Part shown: positions 63,380-64,000 of the stretch, one piece after another
How the letters are laid out: every line of letters starts with the position of its first letter
Position numbering within the stretch: the stretch's first letter is position 1
Assembly: GCF_002154895.1 (NCBI RefSeq)
Contig: NZ_MUIZ01000005.1
Location: 1 to 64,000, forward strand
Length of the DNA: 64,000 nucleotides
Source of the DNA: Lactococcus petauri
Lineage (GTDB): Bacteria > Bacillota > Bacilli > Lactobacillales > Streptococcaceae
Direction of reading: 5' to 3'
The notes under the pieces: model-generated
Database searches by the model: none
Told to the model about the DNA's origin: nothing
The model's input: the letters and a program-made list of their open reading frames with translations, nothing else
Translations under genes and position numbers: made by a program

Positions 63380-63420
63380 GTCCTTTTGAGTAAGTTTTTT
63401 GATTTTTTAGAAAATAATAT

Positions 63421-63999
63421 TTATTTTTCCTCTGCAATCTCTTTGACAAGCTCAGCAAAAGCCATATCTTCATTAAACGGTGAGACATAGACATACTTTT
63501 CACCACCATTTTCAAGGAAGTATTCTTTATTTTCCTCTTCAAGCTCTTCAATCGTTTCTAAACAGTCAACTACAAAGCCAGGTGCAACGATAAGAATTTT
63601 TTTGACACCTTGTCCTGGAAGTTTCTTCAAGGTATCATCGGTTGCGGGAGTCAGCCATTCGGCGGGGCCAAATTTTGACTGATAGGTTTGATAATGTGGG
63701 AAATCGCCAAGTTCTTCCATAATTAAACGTGTCGTTTCCGTGCATTCGTCTGGGTAAGCATCTCCATCCGTTACGTAAGAAAGCGGGATACCGTGGTAAG
63801 AAAAGACCACAGCTTCAATGTCCTCTTCATTTGCAAGGGTTTCTTTTATCTTCTCAGCAAAATATTTGATATAGAGAGGTTCTTTATAAAAGGAGCGTAT
63901 AAACTTTAAATCCACAATATGATCTTTTTTCAAAAAAAAGTTCATGACACTATCAAAGACCGAACCTACTGTTGTCCCTGAATATTGTGGATACATAGG
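63421..63999 (-). CDS. hemH: Ferrochelatase, partial (N-terminus off the window)
   Basis: The C-terminal 190 or so residues of a HemH-type (copro)porphyrin ferrochelatase. MYPQYSGTTVGSVFD, VVFSYHGIPLSYV with the metal-binding histidine, and APGFVVDCLETIEELEEEN with the metal-site glutamate are seen. The reading frame continues past the right edge, so the methionine at 63996 is not the start. In lactococci a lone hemH is often kept without the full heme pathway; whether that holds here cannot be seen. Confidence 0.92.
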   Translation of the reverse strand, partial: PMYPQYSGTTVGSVFDSVMNFFLKKDHIVDLKFIRSFYKEPLYIKYFAEKIKETLANEEDIEAVVFSYHGIPLSYVTDGDAYPDECTETTRLIMEELGDFPHYQTYQSKFGPAEWLTPATDDTLKKLPGQGVKKILIVAPGFVVDCLETIEELEEENKEYFLENGGEKYVYVSPFNEDMAFAELVKEIAEEK

Positions 64000-64000
64000 A

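Overview
The window is low-GC Firmicutes chromosome. Gene content, gene order and Lactobacillales-specific families (MacP, DUF1831, DUF4044, an SMK-box in front of metK, a PepC of 436 residues) point to the genus Lactococcus, probably near the L. garvieae/L. petauri group; the species level is inference. Almost all of it is core housekeeping sequence. No phage, insertion sequence, CRISPR array, tRNA or rRNA gene lies inside, although an rRNA-type promoter at the left edge fires out of the window. Most genes are on the minus strand; plus-strand genes are prs, nifS-DUF1831, two small genes after tuf, proC, rpsO, birA and an alpha/beta hydrolase.

Layout. 1-8.1 kb: rrn-type promoter, mnmG, two small conserved genes, mrnC-cysS-cysE, pnp. 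8.4-11.4 kb: an ABC importer of the BtuCDF/FecBCD type with a long leader. 11.6-16.9 kb: prs, a hypothetical membrane protein, a candidate small RNA, nifS (apparent ATT start) with its DUF1831 partner, tuf, and two small proteins. 17-26.1 kb: ileS with a T-box, then the cell-division cluster divIVA-ylmH-ylmG-sepF-yggS-ftsZ-ftsA. 26.2-33.7 kb: degV, rlmB, pepC, mtnN, macP, a NUDIX hydrolase, glmU, proC, rpsO. 33.7-46.3 kb: pknB-pppL-rsmB-fmt, the salvage operon ndt-LOG-dnk behind two NrdR-like boxes, priA, rpoZ, gmk, rny. 46.6-52.3 kb: metK with SMK-box, divergent birA, an envelope-stress operon (DUF4097 and two PspC proteins) behind a LiaR/CesR-like palindrome, and a two-domain autolysin. 52.4-59.1 kb: a hydrolase and a beta-glucoside operon (licT-bglP-two GH1 phospho-beta-glucosidases) with cre, RAT and terminator. 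59.1-64 kb: a DUF697 protein, fba with a tandem-repeat 3' UTR, thrS with a T-box, and a ferrochelatase cut by the edge.

Cell-envelope functions dominate: division (FtsA/Z, SepF, DivIVA), PASTA kinase and phosphatase, MacP (a kinase substrate in pneumococcus), GlmU, PspC/DUF4097 and an autolysin all lie here. RNA-level control is unusually rich: two T-boxes, one SMK-box, two RAT elements, an S15 leader, a hairpin before the rny ribosome binding site, and three genes (cysE, rlmB, birA) whose promoters predict leaderless or near-leaderless mRNAs.

I found no large undescribed system. The most worthwhile leads are the leaderless genes, the ATT start of nifS, the small RNA at 13265-13331, a second RAT that could sequester the bglP ribosome binding site instead of forming a terminator, the NrdR-like control of nucleoside salvage, and two extragenic tandem-repeat tracts (68 bp and 46 bp units) in the untranslated regions of ileS and fba.
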